A stretch of 64,000 bases of DNA from the NCBI RefSeq assembly GCF_000416965.1, contig NZ_ATCL01000022.1, forward strand, positions 124,001 through 188,000, in the 5' to 3' direction. This document shows positions 8,592 to 16,857 of the stretch, piece by piece. Numbering within the stretch: position 1 is the first letter of the stretch; each line of letters opens with the position of its first letter. Source of the DNA: Exiguobacterium chiriqhucha RW-2. GTDB taxonomy: Bacteria; Bacillota; Bacilli; Exiguobacteriales; Exiguobacteriaceae. Under the pieces are notes generated by a model. The model had not been told where the DNA came from and ran no database searches. It worked only from the letters and a program-made list of their open reading frames with translations. A program made the translations under genes and the position numbers.

Positions 8592-10076
8592 ATGCATATG
8601 TTCAAACAGTTTCAACGTACGCTCATTATGAACTACATATGGGGATCAGGCATCGCCGTGTTCGGGGTCGGGGGACTGTTTATTTTTCAGACGCTCAGTC
8701 TGTCCCAGACCGAGATGCTCATCTTGGCCGTCATCATGGGGATGTCGGGCATGACGATGATCGGGCTTGAATTACTCCTCTATCGGCGTCACATTCGTCC
8801 TATCTATCACGTGTTCCATACGGATGCACCGACCTATGAGGCGTTACAACAGGCGTTCAATCAGACGAGTCACTTTCCCACGTTGACGGTAAAGCGGATT
8901 CTGGGTCCACACTTATTCGGGTTATCCGTTCCGGCGATGAGTTTGACGGCGTTTGCCATTCACCAAGGCTGGATCGACCTCCCGTATCGGTTGATTGGTT
9001 TGGCGGCGTTCGGCGCCATCTTGATTGCCATCTTACACGCGCTTATCGAATTCTTTTTGACGTACCGGTCGGTGGAACCGCTCTTGCTCCAATTGCAAGA
9101 GATGAGCCATCGTCTACATCAACGTCCGCTGCAAGCGACGTATCGGTCCATCAGCGTCCGAACGAAGTTGTTGATTAGCATGCTCGTCATCGGGGTCTTC
9201 CCGGTCGCATTGTTCATTTTAGCGTCAGGAGTGCAGCTGTCGACGGTAGAACAAGCCGATGCGTATTGGCAGTGGGCGGCTTTGATTTTGGTCGTCATCA
9301 TCGGAGTTGCGACGTTCAGTAGTTTTTTGTTGTATGACAACATCAAGCGTCCAATCGGGGCCTTGACCGAAGGGGTCGCCGCATTGGATGCCGGGCGGTT
9401 GAACACAATCGACAACCCTTACTCCGATGAGTTCGCCCAACTCGTCACGGGCTTCAACCAGATGGTGACGAACGTCACGTACCGTGATCAGGAAAACGAG
9501 CAACTGTTAAATAGCCTGTTTGTGTTGTTTGCCGCGACACTCGATGCCCGCGATTCGTATACGGCCGGACATTCTGAGCGGGTGGCCGCCTATTCCGTCG
9601 AATTGGCGCAGGCGCTTCAATTGCCGAATGAACAGATTGAGCTGCTCCGCAAATCGGCGTTGCTGCACGATATCGGAAAAATCGGGATTCGCGATGATGT
9701 GCTGTTGAAAGAAGGGAAGCTGACGGACCACGAGTTCGCTCAGATTCAAGAGCATCCGACGATCGGCATTCATATATTGAATCAAATCGCCTTGCCCGAG
9801 TCACTGCAACCGATTATGGCCGGGGTCCGGTCTCACCATGAGCGGATTGACGGGCGCGGATATCCGGACGGATTGGTCGGGGAAGGGATCCCGCTCTTCG
9901 GTCGCATCATGGCGATTGCCGATGCGTATGACGCCATGACATCGGACCGTCCGTATCGGAAAGGGATGCCTGTCGAAAAAGCACTCTCGATTCTCGAGAG
10001 TGGACGTGGTACCCAGTGGGATGCCGCATTCGTCGACGTGTTCGTTCAATTACGACGTCAGGCCGTCTCTGCCTAA
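8592..10076 (+). CDS. HD-GYP cyclic-di-GMP phosphodiesterase with membrane sensor and HAMP
   Basis: 494 residues. Six hydrophobic segments fill residues 15-240 (MNYIWGSGIAVFGVGGLFIF, then others up to WAALILVVIIGVATFSSFLL). A HAMP linker with DNIKRPIGALTEGVAALDAG follows. The C-terminal third is a complete HD-GYP domain: HDIGKIGIRDDVLLK, HPTIGIHIL, and SHHERIDGRGYPDGL, so metal site and GYP motif are intact. It should hydrolyse cyclic di-GMP to pGpG or GMP at the membrane. GGAG precedes the first ATG. A GGDEF synthase is encoded at 37637-39154. Confidence 0.9.
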   Translation: MHMFKQFQRTLIMNYIWGSGIAVFGVGGLFIFQTLSLSQTEMLILAVIMGMSGMTMIGLELLLYRRHIRPIYHVFHTDAPTYEALQQAFNQTSHFPTLTVKRILGPHLFGLSVPAMSLTAFAIHQGWIDLPYRLIGLAAFGAILIAILHALIEFFLTYRSVEPLLLQLQEMSHRLHQRPLQATYRSISVRTKLLISMLVIGVFPVALFILASGVQLSTVEQADAYWQWAALILVVIIGVATFSSFLLYDNIKRPIGALTEGVAALDAGRLNTIDNPYSDEFAQLVTGFNQMVTNVTYRDQENEQLLNSLFVLFAATLDARDSYTAGHSERVAAYSVELAQALQLPNEQIELLRKSALLHDIGKIGIRDDVLLKEGKLTDHEFAQIQEHPTIGIHILNQIALPESLQPIMAGVRSHHERIDGRGYPDGLVGEGIPLFGRIMAIADAYDAMTSDRPYRKGMPVEKALSILESGRGTQWDAAFVDVFVQLRRQAVSA

Positions 10077-10114
10077 ACAAACAAGTCCGCCCGATTTGGG
10101 CGGACTTGTTTGTT
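10076..10114. terminator. Bidirectional intrinsic terminator
   Basis: A 17-bp stem (AACAAACAAGTCCGCCC with its complement) sits between the converging HD-GYP and azlD genes and supplies T runs on both strands. Confidence 0.87.
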
Positions 10115-10415
10115 AGAGGAGCGCATCCACGAGATACACCCCGGCAATGCCACCGATGACGACGAGCATCAAGTTGGCCCGGAGTAATGCGAGCGCTGCG
10201 GCGACGACCCCACCCGCTAAAGCGGACGTGAGACTGTTCGTCGCCTGTAGGATGCCCGGAAAAATCAGGCTGGCGAGCACCGCATAAGGCGTGAACAGTA
10301 AAAATCGCTTCAAGAACGGCGGCAACTTGACGTCCCTGAGCCAAAGCAACGGAACGAGCCGCGGGATGTATGTGACGAACGCCATTGCCAGGACGAGCAA
10401 GAACAGACTGATCAT
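10113..10415 (-). CDS. azlD: Branched-chain amino acid export subunit AzlD
   Basis: 100 residues with four hydrophobic segments (MISLFLLVLAMAFVTYIPRL, FLLFTPYAVLASLIFPGIL, LAGGVVAAALALLRANLML, VIGGIAGVYLVDALL). RLVPLLWLRDVKLPPFLKRFL between the first two is the usual AzlD signature. AzlC and AzlD together form an exporter for branched-chain amino acids and analogues such as 4-azaleucine. Its ATG overlaps the azlC stop by 4 nt, so translation is probably coupled. Confidence 0.92.
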   Translation of the reverse strand: MISLFLLVLAMAFVTYIPRLVPLLWLRDVKLPPFLKRFLLFTPYAVLASLIFPGILQATNSLTSALAGGVVAAALALLRANLMLVVIGGIAGVYLVDALL

Positions 10416-11140
10416 GCCTCATCCTCCTTGTATACCAAAGCGCCGATGCCGGCTGCGACCATCGTGGCCAAGATGATGCTCAAACCGGACGACAGCGGGA
10501 TGAATGGAGAGACGCCGAAGTAGAGAATGGCTTGAGTCAAGACGGCGATTGCAGCCACGACGATGACCGGTTTGCGGGTAAGGGATGGGACGAGTAGGCC
10601 GATGAACATGGCGTACAAGGCGATGCCCATACTCGTTTGGACCGAGGCGGGCAAGCCGAAGGCGAGAAAGACGCCAATCCATGTCCCGACGTTCCAAGCC
10701 AAAAAGGCGATTAGGTTTAGTCCGAGCACGAAGTGGCCGCGCGTCGACTCGTCACGCGTCGAGGCGACACTGAACGTCTCATCGGTCACACCGAACGCGA
10801 TGGCGGCCAGAAATCGATTCGAGGTCGTCTCGAGCCGCTGGGACAACGACGCCGACATCAGGAAATGCCGTAAATTCAGGATGAACGTCGTCAAGATGAT
10901 TTCCCAATACATCGACCCGGCCATAATCAACTGGACACCGATGAACTGACTGGCGCCGGCAAAGATGAATAATGACATGGCGAGCGTGATGACGTTCGGC
11001 ATGTCGAATGATTTCGCAAGCAGGCCGAAGGCGATGGCAATCGGGATGTAGCCGACGGCGACGGGAATACCGGCACGCATGCCGGAACGGAAGGCGTCCT
11101 TGTTCGGGATCGGTGTCATTTGCGAGACCGGAGTTGCCAT
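10412..11140 (-). CDS. azlC: Branched-chain amino acid export permease AzlC
   Basis: 242 residues and six or seven membrane helices. GIPVAVGYIPIAIAFGLLAK, FIFAGASQFIGVQL and FGVTDETFSVAS are typical of AzlC/YgaZ; the DET-F motif is conserved in the family. GGAGGTCTC precedes the ATG. First gene of a two-gene operon with azlD, divergent from the HEPN/CBS gene. No AzlB-like regulator or leader peptide is seen in the 110 bp upstream. Confidence 0.93.
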   Translation of the reverse strand: MATPVSQMTPIPNKDAFRSGMRAGIPVAVGYIPIAIAFGLLAKSFDMPNVITLAMSLFIFAGASQFIGVQLIMAGSMYWEIILTTFILNLRHFLMSASLSQRLETTSNRFLAAIAFGVTDETFSVASTRDESTRGHFVLGLNLIAFLAWNVGTWIGVFLAFGLPASVQTSMGIALYAMFIGLLVPSLTRKPVIVVAAIAVLTQAILYFGVSPFIPLSSGLSIILATMVAAGIGALVYKEDEA

Positions 11141-11252
11141 GAGACCTCCTCCATTTCATAGATGATTTAATGTGGATTCGAGATTGGGTCACGCTTTCCT
11201 GCTCGAAGCTAAAAAAAATAGGGTATATATAGGCGATAAGGAGCGTGAATGT

Positions 11253-11954
11253 ATGAGTCGAGCTGAAGAGTTTATCGCATCGTATCATCGAATTGAGGAT
11301 TATTTGAGTCGAGAGATGGGAGACGGCCAGCATTTCAGTTTCAGCAACATGGTCAACCGTCTCGCCAAACACAATCCGATTATCGAACGGTATAAGGAAG
11401 ATTTACATCAAATGAGTCAGTTGCGGAACGCCATCGTCCACGAGCGGCGGGAGCCGGACTTCATCATCGCCGAACCGCATGAATCAATCGTCAATTTGAT
11501 TCTCGAGGTGGAGAAAGAACTGCTCCATCCACGTCAAGTCATCCCGCTGTTCCGAAAAATCGTGACGACGTTCGACGCCGATGACTCGTTGGTCGCCGTG
11601 CTCGGCGAGATTCGAGACAAGAACTATTCGCAGTTCCCCGTCTATAACCAAGACGGGTCGTGGCGTGGGTTGTTGACGAAAAAAGGAGTGACCAGTTGGC
11701 TCGCCGAAACGGTCGACGGGCCGCATGTGTCACTCGAAGGCGTTCAAGTCAAGGACGTGCTCCATCACGACCCGCACTTGCGGCGGTACCGGTTTATCGC
11801 GCAAGAGACGTCGGTCATCGAGGCGCACCATCACTTCATCAGTATGAAAGGCGGCGTCCGTCTCGATGCCTTGCTGATTACCGAGACGGGTCAAGACGAT
11901 GAGCCGTTGCTCGGGATCATCCGACCACAAGATATTTTATACGTCATCGGTTGA
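11253..11954 (+). CDS. HEPN-like domain fused to a CBS pair
   Basis: 233 residues. The first 85 residues are all helix and contain LRNAIVHER, in which R58-x4-H63 fits the R-x4/6-H motif of HEPN nucleases and nucleotidyltransferase partners. Residues about 90-233 hold two CBS repeats (DSLVAVLGEIRDKNYSQFPV and the last GIIRPQDILYVIG). CBS pairs usually bind adenine nucleotides or (c-)di-AMP, so the protein may be a ligand-gated HEPN protein; this is inference. I placed the start at 11253 because AAGGAG is 9 nt upstream; the frame is open 81 nt further up without a ribosome site. No obvious toxin/antitoxin partner adjoins it. Confidence 0.7.
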   Translation: MSRAEEFIASYHRIEDYLSREMGDGQHFSFSNMVNRLAKHNPIIERYKEDLHQMSQLRNAIVHERREPDFIIAEPHESIVNLILEVEKELLHPRQVIPLFRKIVTTFDADDSLVAVLGEIRDKNYSQFPVYNQDGSWRGLLTKKGVTSWLAETVDGPHVSLEGVQVKDVLHHDPHLRRYRFIAQETSVIEAHHHFISMKGGVRLDALLITETGQDDEPLLGIIRPQDILYVIG

Positions 11955-12272
11955 AGCGCCGTGCTCGATGGCGACCTCATATTGGGTGACCGTGTTTCCG
12001 AGGACGATGGGCTTCACTTCAGAAGTGCCGTCGTCCCGTTTTTTATGGGCATGCTTATACGCACCGCTATCGCGCCAATTCTCAAAGCTCGCCGCGTCGC
12101 GCCATGTCGTCATGATGACGACTTGATCTTTCGTCTCATCCGATGTATCCGTCAACACCTGCATCCGGACGAACCCGTCCATCGACTCGATGCCTTTCGT
12201 CGTCTGGAAACGGGCGGTGACCGCGTCGACCTTTCCTTTTTCAACGTCTAGTTTGTTCATGACAATCCACAT
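11937..12272 (-). CDS. Haem-degrading monooxygenase (IsdG/HmoA type)
   Basis: 111 residues starting MWIVMNKLDVEKG. N6, W66 and H76 fall at the positions of the IsdG catalytic Asn7, Trp67 and haem-ligating His77, and the surrounding FENW and YKHAHK segments match. It should open haem oxidatively and release iron in the cytosol. Of two nearby ATGs I chose 12272 since AGGAGG is 8 nt upstream; 12278 is only 2 nt away. The 3' end overlaps the converging CBS gene by 18 bp. No haem uptake genes are nearby. Confidence 0.85.
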   Translation of the reverse strand: MWIVMNKLDVEKGKVDAVTARFQTTKGIESMDGFVRMQVLTDTSDETKDQVVIMTTWRDAASFENWRDSGAYKHAHKKRDDGTSEVKPIVLGNTVTQYEVAIEHGASTDDV

Positions 12273-12350
12273 GCACATGTCCTCCTCTGCGATATCGTAC
12301 GCATCCATTATACATGGAACGACAACGATGCTTCGCTCGAGATGCTCGCG

Positions 12351-13190
12351 TCAACGTGTGGCCCACCACTCCTCGAACGTCCAATTTTTTTGTTTCATCG
12401 TCGTCGCTTCTTTCACGCCGACGTAGCGAAGGTGCCACGGCTCGTAGTTGTAGCCGGTGATTTTTTCTTTTCCTTTTGGATAACGAAGGATAAACCCATA
12501 ACGGTGTGCGTTCTGTAGCATCCATCTGCCTTCCGGGGTCTGGTCGAACGAGGCATAGAGTCCCATCTGCATGCGTGCACTCGTCATATCGACGGCGAGG
12601 CCGGTTTGATGCTCACTATATCCAGGACGGGCGACATATTTTGAGGCGTACGCCGTGCCGCGGGCATTGACCCAATACGTGTAGAGTGATTTCTGGCTGG
12701 CGTAGGAACGATAGGCACTGAGCGCATAAAGTGTGTGTCCTTCTTTTCGACCGGCGTAATAGAGGCGGGCTAGCGCGTGAGCGGCTTCAGCGGCCATGAG
12801 GGTTCGCTCGCTTCCTTTCGTGTAGACGGTCGGAATGGTCAACGTGACGAGTTGCCGCGAACGATATGTGCTCGAGAGGCCGTGTTGTTTATTGACGAGT
12901 CGAATCCGTTCCGCAGGCGCAAGTTTCGGGATGCCAGCTTTCAAGTTGCTCGATGGGGTATAGTAGCGCGTGCCATTGAGGTAAACGTTCGACCAGCTGC
13001 GATTGTACGTGTTGTATTGGACAGGTGTGTTCGTGGACAGCGTCTTGGCGACCGGAGACGCTTGCATCGCCCGCCAGTACAGTTTCGTCGTTTTAATCGT
13101 GTAGCCTGGCTGGGGTGACGGGGTTGCGGCGGAAGTGGACATGACAGGAAAAATGAGCATCAAGACGAGGAGTACGCGGATTAGTTTCAT
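12351..13190 (-). CDS. Secreted M15B D-alanyl-D-alanine carboxypeptidase with N-terminal SH3-like domain
   Basis: 279 residues. MKLIRVLLVLMLIFPVMSTS is a signal peptide. Residues about 25-90 look like a bacterial SH3-like repeat (YTIKTTKLYW to RYYTPSSNL). The C-terminal 150 residues are VanY/LdcB-like: SAYRSYASQ, the zinc motif SEHQTGLAVD, and EPWHLRYVG near the end supply His, Asp and His ligands plus the catalytic Glu. It trims D-Ala from cell-wall peptides outside the membrane. Monocistronic. The call as D,D- versus L,D-carboxypeptidase cannot be settled by eye. Confidence 0.88.
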   Translation of the reverse strand: MKLIRVLLVLMLIFPVMSTSAATPSPQPGYTIKTTKLYWRAMQASPVAKTLSTNTPVQYNTYNRSWSNVYLNGTRYYTPSSNLKAGIPKLAPAERIRLVNKQHGLSSTYRSRQLVTLTIPTVYTKGSERTLMAAEAAHALARLYYAGRKEGHTLYALSAYRSYASQKSLYTYWVNARGTAYASKYVARPGYSEHQTGLAVDMTSARMQMGLYASFDQTPEGRWMLQNAHRYGFILRYPKGKEKITGYNYEPWHLRYVGVKEATTMKQKNWTFEEWWATR

Positions 13191-13398
13191 AAGGATGACC
13201 TCCTTTTGAGTCGGTGCTCTTCTTTTCCCTTTTTTTCAAATGATGAAAAGATAACGAATCAGGGAATAAGAGAGAAATCGTCTCCGTCTCTTGACCTGAA
13301 GCGTGTACTGCCTGAGCCCGATGTGCCGACAGCCCAAAAACGATACACTTATCGTGTAGGGAAGAGATGGATCGAAGTATCGAAAGGAGTGAGCACAT

Positions 13399-13617
13399 AT
13401 GGAACTCATTTTTGGTTTACCATTGTTATTGCTTGTCCTATTCTTTGCCTTTTTGTATTTCAACATCAAAGGGCTATCGAGTATGTGGAAAGATTACAAT
13501 CGGACGAAATCGATGATTCCTCTCGGATTTTTCATCATCGGGATTATCGGGATCTTCACCGGCGTCTGGACGTGGCTCGTCATCTTGATTTACTATGCCG
13601 TCCGTCCGAAAGCCTGA
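13399..13617 (+). CDS. Small membrane protein, two helices
   Basis: 72 residues: helix MELIFGLPLLLLVLFFAFLY, a polar loop with MWKDYNRTKS, then helix LGFFIIGIIGIFTGVWTWLV and a short basic tail. AAAGGAG lies before the ATG, and a hairpin terminator follows directly, so it is a real single-gene unit. I do not recognise the family. Confidence 0.75.
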   Translation: MELIFGLPLLLLVLFFAFLYFNIKGLSSMWKDYNRTKSMIPLGFFIIGIIGIFTGVWTWLVILIYYAVRPKA

Positions 13618-13621
13618 CCGG

Positions 13622-13653
13622 ACACCGTGTGCGAAAGCGCATGGTGTTTTTTT
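13622..13653 (+). terminator. Intrinsic terminator
   Basis: ACACCGTGTGC/GCGCATGGTGT hairpin with GAAA loop and seven T. Confidence 0.82.
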
Positions 13654-13678
13654 GTTATACTGAGGACGAGGTGTTGTC

Positions 13679-14149
13679 ATGGATAAATTGATTAAAGCGT
13701 GGTTCATCATCACGCTCATTACGTTTGTACTCTTTAAGCTCGGTGAGACGATGACCGCCGCCTATACGGAATCGGCGGGCGAGGGGAATCCATACGTGCT
13801 CGTCTTGCTGGTCGGTTGGCCGTTCATCCTATTGTTCATTTGGATCACGATTCGGCTCGCGCAGCGCACCGTCGCGTCGGTAAACCGTTTGGCGCGAATC
13901 GGTCTCTTGGTGGGGAGTCTCGTCATGGCGGGAGTCGGTTTCTATATTAACGCCGAGCAGGCCGCTTCGCTCCGCGCTGGCATCCGTGCTTCTGAGAACG
14001 CGGCCTATGCGTCAGGATGGAATCAGTTCACGAACATCATTTATGCGAACCAATTGACGTTTTTCGTCCTGACGGTCAGTTGTATGGCGCTTGGAGTGGC
14101 GTTTTCCTTCGTCACCCGCAAACAAACAAACGAGGAACGGCTCAACTAG
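13679..14149 (+). CDS. Four-helix membrane protein of unknown function
   Basis: 156 residues with hydrophobic helices near 6-22, 40-60, 74-95 and 125-148 (for example YVLVLLVGWPFILLFIWITI and TFFVLTVSCMALGVAFSF). Only a weak GAGG is seen before the ATG, which follows the terminator of the previous small gene by 26 bp. Its end overlaps a bidirectional terminator shared with gldA. No family recognised. Confidence 0.7.
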   Translation: MDKLIKAWFIITLITFVLFKLGETMTAAYTESAGEGNPYVLVLLVGWPFILLFIWITIRLAQRTVASVNRLARIGLLVGSLVMAGVGFYINAEQAASLRAGIRASENAAYASGWNQFTNIIYANQLTFFVLTVSCMALGVAFSFVTRKQTNEERLN

Positions 14150-14170
14150 CCGTTCCTCGTTTGTTTGTTT
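14120..14170. terminator. Bidirectional intrinsic terminator
   Basis: A stem of more than 20 bp, AAACGAGGAACGGCT with its complement plus flanking AAACAAAC/GTTTGTTT, between converging genes. Confidence 0.88.
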
Positions 14171-15275
14171 AGCGGAGTTTACTTTGATACAGGCGGGCGT
14201 AGCGGTCGGCCGCGATGATGGCATCGGCGACTTGTTCTGGGGTGACATCGAATCCGCTATGAATCGTCTCGCCTTCGGCGGTCGCGGCTTGGCCGACTTT
14301 TAAGATGTCCTCGCGAGAAGCATCTTTCAATTTCACGTCTTCAAGCGTGACGGGTAACTCGAGCGCCATATACAAGGCGATGTAGCGGTCAAACTCTGCC
14401 TGGGTCCGGCCTTCGAGTGCGAGTTGGACGAGTGTGCCGAAGGCGACTTTTTCGCCGTGCGTCAAATGGTGAATGTCGCCATGCAAGGCCGTGAATCCAT
14501 TATGGATGGCGTGCGCAGCGGCTAATCCACCACTCTCGAACCCGAGACCGCTCAAGAGCGTGTTCGCTTCGACGACGGACTCGAGTGCCGGCGTGACGAC
14601 TTTGGCTTTTACGGATTCGTAAGCTAGAATCCCGTAATCGAACAGCACTTCTTCACAGCGTTTGGCAATTGCCTCTGCGGCAATGGTCGGGACACCGCCC
14701 GCCATCGTTTTTCCGCCAAACGCAAGGACACTTCGAACCTCGACCCATGTCGCGAGCGCGTCGGCAATTCCTGAGGCGAGGAACCGAGCCGGGGCCTCAG
14801 CAATCAGTTTCGTGTCGACGAGAACCAAATCTGGATTCTTTTTATAGAACCGATACGTCTCAAAGTTTCCTTCATCCGTATAGATGACAGAGAGGGCACT
14901 CGTCGGCGCATCCGTCGAAGCGATGGTCGGCACGATCACGATGCGGGCGTCCAGTTCGTCAGCGACGGCTTTGGCCGTATCGAGCGTTTTCCCGCCGCCC
15001 ATCCCGATGACGACTGCGGTATGGCTCTCTGCGGCCGCTTTAGCAATCCGTTCAATCTCGTGACGGGAGGCCTCACCGACGAAATCGGCCTTCTCAGCGT
15101 TGACGCCGCTCGCTTTAAGTGAATCGGTCACCCGTTCCCCAATCAAGCGCCAGACGATGTCATCGGCGATGAGCAACGCCTGTGACCCGAAGTGACCGAC
15201 ATGGTCCCCGATTCGATCGATTGTATTCTTGCCTTGCACGTACTTGGCTGGACTGATAAATACGCGTTCTGACAT
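14169..15275 (-). CDS. gldA: Glycerol dehydrogenase
   Basis: 368 residues, standard for the iron-type alcohol dehydrogenase Gld[15 protein letters not shown] at the start, the NAD-binding [34 protein letters not shown] and the zinc-ligand segment [22 protein letters not shown] are all present. It oxidises glycerol to dihydroxyacetone, or reduces dihydroxyacetone and methylglyoxal in reverse. I start at MSERVFIS (15275), where AAAGG is 9 nt upstream; the open frame extends further without support. Single gene, with no dha kinase nearby. Confidence 0.93.
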   Translation of the reverse strand: MSERVFISPAKYVQGKNTIDRIGDHVGHFGSQALLIADDIVWRLIGERVTDSLKASGVNAEKADFVGEASRHEIERIAKAAAESHTAVVIGMGGGKTLDTAKAVADELDARIVIVPTIASTDAPTSALSVIYTDEGNFETYRFYKKNPDLVLVDTKLIAEAPARFLASGIADALATWVEVRSVLAFGGKTMAGGVPTIAAEAIAKRCEEVLFDYGILAYESVKAKVVTPALESVVEANTLLSGLGFESGGLAAAHAIHNGFTALHGDIHHLTHGEKVAFGTLVQLALEGRTQAEFDRYIALYMALELPVTLEDVKLKDASREDILKVGQAATAEGETIHSGFDVTPEQVADAIIAADRYARLYQSKLR

Positions 15276-15395
15276 ATTCAACATCCTTTCTGAAGTAGCG
15301 ATCACGACAGGACAACAGTAGATTTGTTCCCGATTCAACCCTAGCTTCAAACAGACATCCTTGTGACAGCTCGGTGAATCCGAACCGAACTTCTT

Positions 15396-15473
15396 TCACA
15401 GCCCACTCATCATCACGAGTAATACAATCAAGACGGCGACGGCAAGAAATCCCCAATCGAGTACGTATCTCAT
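15396..15473 (-). CDS. 25-residue single-helix membrane peptide (putative)
   Basis: A short frame reads MRYVLDWGFLAVAVLIVLLV then MMSGL: basic start and one membrane helix. AAAGGA lies 9 nt before the ATG. It sits in an otherwise empty 370-bp gap between gldA and the DJ-1-like gene. Size, ribosome site and hydrophobicity support it, but there is no homology evidence. Confidence 0.5.
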   Translation of the reverse strand: MRYVLDWGFLAVAVLIVLLVMMSGL

Positions 15474-15582
15474 CACAATCGTTCCTTTCTGCCAGCATGT
15501 AATGAGTATAGACGGTCGGCAAGCGAAAGCCATTTCCAAAATCGGACCAGGTCAAAAAAATAACGACGTCGCAGGTCCGGAG

Positions 15583-15607
15583 GTTTGAATGGAACCAGAG
15601 CGGGAAC
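15583..15607 (+). promoter_or_regulatory. Sigma-B-type promoter before the DJ-1/Hsp31 gene
   Basis: GTTTGA (15583-15588), 13-bp spacer, GGGAAC (15602-15607), then the gene 39 bp on. Bacillus DJ-1-like stress proteins are sigma-B dependent, in line with the match. Confidence 0.68.
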
Positions 15608-15646
15608 AACTCTTTCGTATGCTTAATTTAGAAGGAGGAGTTTTCA

Positions 15647-16306
15647 ATGTCTAAACATGTACTGATTGTCACGACGTCTGCCGATCAATTAGAGAACGGT
15701 CACGCGACAGGGCTTTGGCTCGAGGAATTCGCTGCACCGTATCTTCAATTCGAGAAGCAAGGTTATAAAGTCACGGTGGCGAGCATCGAAGGTGGAGACG
15801 TGCCAATCGATGCGAACAGCTTAGAGGGCGAATTGCCGCAAGAGGTGTTGGATACGCAACATCTATTGAAAGACACGGCCCGACTTGACCAAGTGGCGGA
15901 TGACACGTATGACGCGGTCTTCCTTCCGGGTGGGCATGGGACGGTCGTCGACTTCCCGAACAGTGAGACGTTACAGCGTGTCATTCGTGACACGTATGAA
16001 GGTGGAAACGTCGTCGCAGCCGTCTGTCATGGTCCGATCGGTCTCGTCAACGTCAAGTTGAGCAACGGAGAACCGCTCGTCAAAGACAAGCGCGTGACAG
16101 GATTCACGGACGCAGAAGAGCGCGAGATGCAGCTCGACTCAGCGGTGCCGTTCCTACTTGAATCGGCGATGCGCGAGCGTGGCGGGAAGTTCGATAACGC
16201 CGACAACTGGGCCGTCAATGTAGCCGTGGACGAGCGCCTTGTCACGGGTCAGAACCCGCAGTCGTCAGAACAAGTTGGCGCTGAAATCGTCAAATTGCTC
16301 GGATAA
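15647..16306 (+). CDS. DJ-1/PfpI-family protein, Hsp31/glyoxalase III type
   Basis: 219 residues. The nucleophile elbow AAVCHGPIG places Cys127-His128 as in Hsp31-like class I amidotransferase folds, and FLPGGHGTVVDFP is the usual oxyanion segment. Hsp31-type proteins hydrate methylglyoxal to D-lactate without cofactor and act as holdase chaperones. AGAAGGAGG precedes the ATG. Together with the sigma-B-type promoter and nearby methylglyoxal synthase it suggests aldehyde-stress defence, which is inference. Monocistronic. Confidence 0.87.
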   Translation: MSKHVLIVTTSADQLENGHATGLWLEEFAAPYLQFEKQGYKVTVASIEGGDVPIDANSLEGELPQEVLDTQHLLKDTARLDQVADDTYDAVFLPGGHGTVVDFPNSETLQRVIRDTYEGGNVVAAVCHGPIGLVNVKLSNGEPLVKDKRVTGFTDAEEREMQLDSAVPFLLESAMRERGGKFDNADNWAVNVAVDERLVTGQNPQSSEQVGAEIVKLLG

Positions 16307-16311
16307 TCGTA

Positions 16312-16350
16312 AAGACAGCTTAGGAATGATTCCTAAGCTGTCTTTTTTTT
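16312..16350 (+). terminator. Intrinsic terminator
   Basis: AAGACAGCTTAGGAA paired with its complement around TGAT, followed by eight T. Confidence 0.9.
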
Positions 16351-16420
16351 CGGACATATGTCCTTTTCAAAGCGTTCCATCTCACGTACAGTCAGACGAG
16401 GAGATAGGAGGGGAACTTGT

Positions 16421-16846
16421 TTGGGAATTTTATTTGCCGTGCTCTCGGGCACGTTCATCGCGTTGCAAGGTATTTTTAACGCTAAGCTCGGTTACGCGGT
16501 CGGCGCCTGGTTGTCGGTCACAGTCGTCCATCTCGTCGGTCTCGTGCTCGCACTCCTCATTTATGCGTTCAAACGGGATGCAGATTTGACGGCGTTTCGG
16601 CGCGTGCCTTGGTATTACAGCCTCGGCGGTTTGTTCGGAGTCTTCGTCGTCTTCGGGGAATTGACAGCCATTCAACAGCTCGGTGTCACATGGGCCATTT
16701 GCGTTTTGCTCGTCGCCCAATTGATTGGAGCGTTTTTGATTGATGTGAACGGATGGTTCGGGGTGAAACAGAAACCCGTCAATCAAGGTCAGCTTTTGGG
16801 GCTCGCTTTAATGATCATCGGGATTGGGATTTACACGTTCACGTAA
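16421..16846 (+). CDS. DUF606 (YdcZ-type, DMT superfamily) membrane protein, first copy
   Basis: 141 residues, four or five membrane helices. The TTG at 16421 has AGGAGG 9 nt upstream and gives the family opening MGILFAVLSGTFIALQG; LGGLFGVFVVFG and the closing GLALMIIGIGIYTFT are also typical. DUF606 proteins occur in pairs and resemble half of an EamA drug/metabolite transporter. First of a three-gene operon in which the two DUF606 genes flank a Crp-like regulator. Confidence 0.87.
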   Translation: MGILFAVLSGTFIALQGIFNAKLGYAVGAWLSVTVVHLVGLVLALLIYAFKRDADLTAFRRVPWYYSLGGLFGVFVVFGELTAIQQLGVTWAICVLLVAQLIGAFLIDVNGWFGVKQKPVNQGQLLGLALMIIGIGIYTFT

Positions 16847-16857
16847 GGAGGAGCCAG

